NCBI GenBank assembly: GCA_004340125.1
Contig: SLUK01000002.1
Location: 310,001-374,000, forward strand
Length of the DNA: 64,000 bases
From: Harryflintia acetispora
Lineage (GTDB): Bacteria > Bacillota > Clostridia > Oscillospirales > Ruminococcaceae
Reading direction: 5' to 3'
The position numbers and the translations under genes are program-made. The notes beneath the pieces were generated by a model, which was given only the letters and a program-made list of their open reading frames with translations, was not told where the DNA came from and did no database searches. Shown piece after piece: positions 61,868-64,000 of this stretch (positions are counted from its first letter, which is position 1; each line of letters opens with the position of its first letter).

Positions 61868-64000
61868 CTATTTCAGCTCGGCGATGGTGACCCCCGCCTC
61901 GCCCTCTCCGAAGACGCCCAGGCGGAAGGTGCGCACCGACTTGTTGCGCCGCAGCGCCTCATGTACCGCCTTTCGCAGTACGCCGGTCCCTTTGCCGTGG
62001 ATGACGGTGACGTTCTTGATCCCGCTGAGCACGCATCCGTCGATGAAGCGCTCGAGCTCCATGATCCCCTCCTCGGCGTTCATCCCGCGCATGTCGAATT
62101 CGGTGGAGCCCTCGCGGGTCGCCTTGGACTGTAAGGTGCGGCTCACCCTCCCGGCGCTGGGCTGGCTTTTATTTTTCGGCGTATCGATCAGACGCAGCTC
62201 GCTCAGAGGCACCTTGGTCTTGATCGACCCCGAACGCACAAAGACGTTGCCGGACTTGTCCGGCTCGCGCAGCACCACCCCGTTTGTTCCAAACGAACTA
62301 ATCTTAACGCTGTCCCCCTCCCGCAGCGGGCGGGGCAGCACATAGTCCTCCTGCCGCTCGCCGCTGACCGGGTTGGCCCTGTCCTCCAGTGCGCGCATGG
62401 CCGAACGGTAGCCGGCCTTCGCCCCCTGCGCCAGAGAAGAGAAGGCGGGATTGTCCTTCTGCTTGCGGATTTCGTCGAGCTCACAGAGGAGCTTCTCGCT
62501 CTGTGCGCGCACGTCGCTGACGATCCGGCCCGCCTGGGAACGCGCCTTATTAATTTCAAATTCCTTCTGCTTTTCGAGATTTTCCCGGAAGGCCTCGGCC
62601 TCGCGGCGCTCCCGCTCGGCGCTTGCCACCAGGGCATCCACCTTCCGGCGTTCCTCCTCCAGGGACTGCCTGGCCTGCTCAAGCTGGGTGACTACATCCT
62701 CAAAGCGGGCGTTGTCGCTGGCCACATGCCCCTTGGCCGCCTCGATCACGCCCTCGTCCAACCCCAGCCGCTGGCTGATGGCAAAGGCGTTGGAGCGCCC
62801 GGGCACACCGATCAGCAGCCGGTAGGTCGGGCGCAGGGTGGCAAGGTCAAACTCGCAGCAGGCGTTCTCCACCCCGGGCGTCTGCAAAGCGAACATCTTG
62901 ATTTCGGCATAGTGGGTGGTCGCGGCGATCTTGCAGCCAAAGAGGCGCAGCCGCTCGAGGATCGCCACCGCCAGCGCCGCGCCCTCGACCGGGTCGGTCC
63001 CGGCGCCAAGCTCGTCCATCAGCACCAGGCTGCGCTCGTTGGCAACCTCTAAAATGGACACGATGTTGGTCATATGCGCCGAGAAGGTGGAGAGGCTCTG
63101 CTCGATGCTCTGCTCATCCCCGATGTCCGCGAGGATGTACTCAAAAACCGACACCTCACTGCCCTCGCCGGCGGGGATCATCATCCCGCACATCGCCATC
63201 AGCGTCAGCAGCCCCAAGGTTTTGAGGGCCACCGTCTTGCCGCCGGTGTTCGGGCCGGTGATGACGATGGTGTCAAAATCCGTGCCGAGGCGGATGTCGA
63301 TCGGGACGATCTTCGCGGGATCGATCAGCGGATGCCGCCCGCCCTTGATGTCGATCCCCCCGTCCTCGCGCAGCTTGGGCACGACGGAACGGGTCTCCTG
63401 ACCGTAGCGCGCCTTGGCAAAGCAAACGTCCAGCTCGACGAGCTTTTCAAAGCTGAGCATGATGCTGTCGGCATAGCTCCCGCACTCGGCCGAGAGGGCG
63501 GCGATGATCCGCGCGATCTCCTTTTGCTCCTCCCCTTCGAGGAGCCTGATCTTGTTGTTCTGCTCCACCACCCCGGCCGGCTCGATGAAGACGGTCGCGC
63601 CCGAGGAGGAGGTATCGTGCACCATGCCCTTGATCTCATTTTTGTGCTCGATCTTGACCGGGACCACAAACCGTCCGTCCCGGATGGTAACGATTGATTC
63701 CTGCAAGTAGGTCTGGTAGTGCGGCGAGCGGATCATCCGGTCCAGCTGCTCACGCACCGAGGCCTGCGCCGCGCGGATCTTGCGGCGGATGTCCATCAGC
63801 TCGCCGCTGGCATCGTCGGCGAGCTCCTCCTCCGAGACGATGGCCGAGCCGATCATATCCTCGAGGTATTTGTTTTCCCCCAGCGCCCAGAAGAGTTCGT
63901 CAAGCGCGGTGTGCTCCTCCTCGCAGCGCTCGCGGTAGGCCTTCAGGGTGCGCACGTTATAGAGCACCCGCGCGATGGCCAGCAGCTCGCGCAGCGAAAG
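61868..64000 (-). CDS. mutS2: Endonuclease MutS2 (5' end outside window)
   Basis: The frame is open to the right edge (codons for LSLRELLAIARVLYNV), so the GTG at 63967 is an internal codon; the first 80-90 residues are missing. 711 residues are visible. MutS core with Walker A ITGPNTGGKTVALK, Walker B VLMDELGAGTDP, the AATTHYAEIK segment, a Glu/Arg-rich coiled coil, then a KOW-like stretch and the C-terminal Smr nuclease domain (FDMRGMNAEEG, VIHGKGTGVLR). MutS2 acts on recombination intermediates and, in Bacillus, on collided ribosomes. It precedes pyk by 49 nt; the spacer holds a small GCCCG/CGGGC hairpin. Confidence 0.95.
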   Translation of the reverse strand, partial: LSLRELLAIARVLYNVRTLKAYRERCEEEHTALDELFWALGENKYLEDMIGSAIVSEEELADDASGELMDIRRKIRAAQASVREQLDRMIRSPHYQTYLQESIVTIRDGRFVVPVKIEHKNEIKGMVHDTSSSGATVFIEPAGVVEQNNKIRLLEGEEQKEIARIIAALSAECGSYADSIMLSFEKLVELDVCFAKARYGQETRSVVPKLREDGGIDIKGGRHPLIDPAKIVPIDIRLGTDFDTIVITGPNTGGKTVALKTLGLLTLMAMCGMMIPAGEGSEVSVFEYILADIGDEQSIEQSLSTFSAHMTNIVSILEVANERSLVLMDELGAGTDPVEGAALAVAILERLRLFGCKIAATTHYAEIKMFALQTPGVENACCEFDLATLRPTYRLLIGVPGRSNAFAISQRLGLDEGVIEAAKGHVASDNARFEDVVTQLEQARQSLEEERRKVDALVASAERERREAEAFRENLEKQKEFEINKARSQAGRIVSDVRAQSEKLLCELDEIRKQKDNPAFSSLAQGAKAGYRSAMRALEDRANPVSGERQEDYVLPRPLREGDSVKISSFGTNGVVLREPDKSGNVFVRSGSIKTKVPLSELRLIDTPKNKSQPSAGRVSRTLQSKATREGSTEFDMRGMNAEEGIMELERFIDGCVLSGIKNVTVIHGKGTGVLRKAVHEALRRNKSVRTFRLGVFGEGEAGVTIAELK

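Noticed and set aside
63965..63967. GTG as the start of mutS2
   Set aside because: The frame stays open to the window edge and the upstream codons (LSLRELLAIAR) match the family, so the gene is simply cut.

Overview
The window is 64 kb of GC-rich chromosomal DNA from an endospore-forming member of the Bacillota, most likely class Clostridia (Oscillospiraceae/Ruminococcaceae-like). The evidence is AddAB instead of RecBCD, RNase J, GdpP, DprA next to TopA and TrmFO, an IscS-IscU-MnmA cluster, dipicolinate synthase DpaAB, a Na+-type V-ATPase operon, many TTG starts with strong Shine-Dalgarno (SD) sites, and SigA-type promoters. I see no insertion sequences, prophage genes, CRISPR, rRNA or tRNA genes. 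Nearly every base belongs to conserved housekeeping genes.

Layout. From 1 to about 29.8 kb every gene is on the minus strand. Read in transcription order (right to left) these are: a sugar nucleotidyltransferase fused to a degenerate phosphomannomutase-like domain; RNase J; gdpP-rplI-dnaB-tilS-hpt-ftsH; addB-addA; infC-rpmI-rplT; then trmH-type methyltransferase, dprA, topA, trmFO, plsX, rnc and a radical SAM gene cut by the left edge. At 29.8 kb the coding strand switches. Plus-strand units are rnhA, iscS-iscU-mnmA, a YtvI/AI-2E-type permease, sbcD-sbcC, a DUF401 permease, the nine-gene V-ATPase operon (44.1-52.7 kb) and the seven-gene pstSCAB-phoU-phoP-phoR operon (52.9-59.6 kb). Minus-strand genes in this half are coaX, an O-antigen-ligase-like membrane protein, dpaA-dpaB, an MmcQ/YjbR-like gene, pyk, and mutS2, which is cut by the right edge.

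How genes work together. The left half serves translation (IF-3, L35, L20, L9, TilS, TrmFO, TrmH-type), replication and repair (DnaB, AddAB, TopA, DprA), RNA turnover (RNase III, RNase J), cyclic-di-AMP hydrolysis (GdpP) and membrane protein quality control (FtsH). The phosphate operon looks self-contained: a PhoP-box-like repeat lies upstream of pstS, and the PhoPR two-component pair closes the same operon. The DpaAB unit has a sequence matching a SigK promoter, as expected for the mother-cell enzyme that makes the spore's dipicolinate.

Points of interest. I found no clearly undescribed multi-gene system. The best leads are: (i) PstS is circularly permuted, with the half that normally comes second placed first; (ii) infC very probably starts at an AUU codon, with a perfect SD and a structured leader; (iii) a PhoP-box array with 11-bp phasing; (iv) a CACC-N16-CATAGGATA SigK promoter before dpaA; (v) a nucleotidyltransferase carrying a phosphomutase domain that has lost its catalytic motifs; (vi) two SigA promoters whose -35 boxes lie inside the 3' end of the preceding gene; (vii) unusual tails on RNase J and FtsH. 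All calls rest on reading the sequence and on remembered family features; no database search was run.
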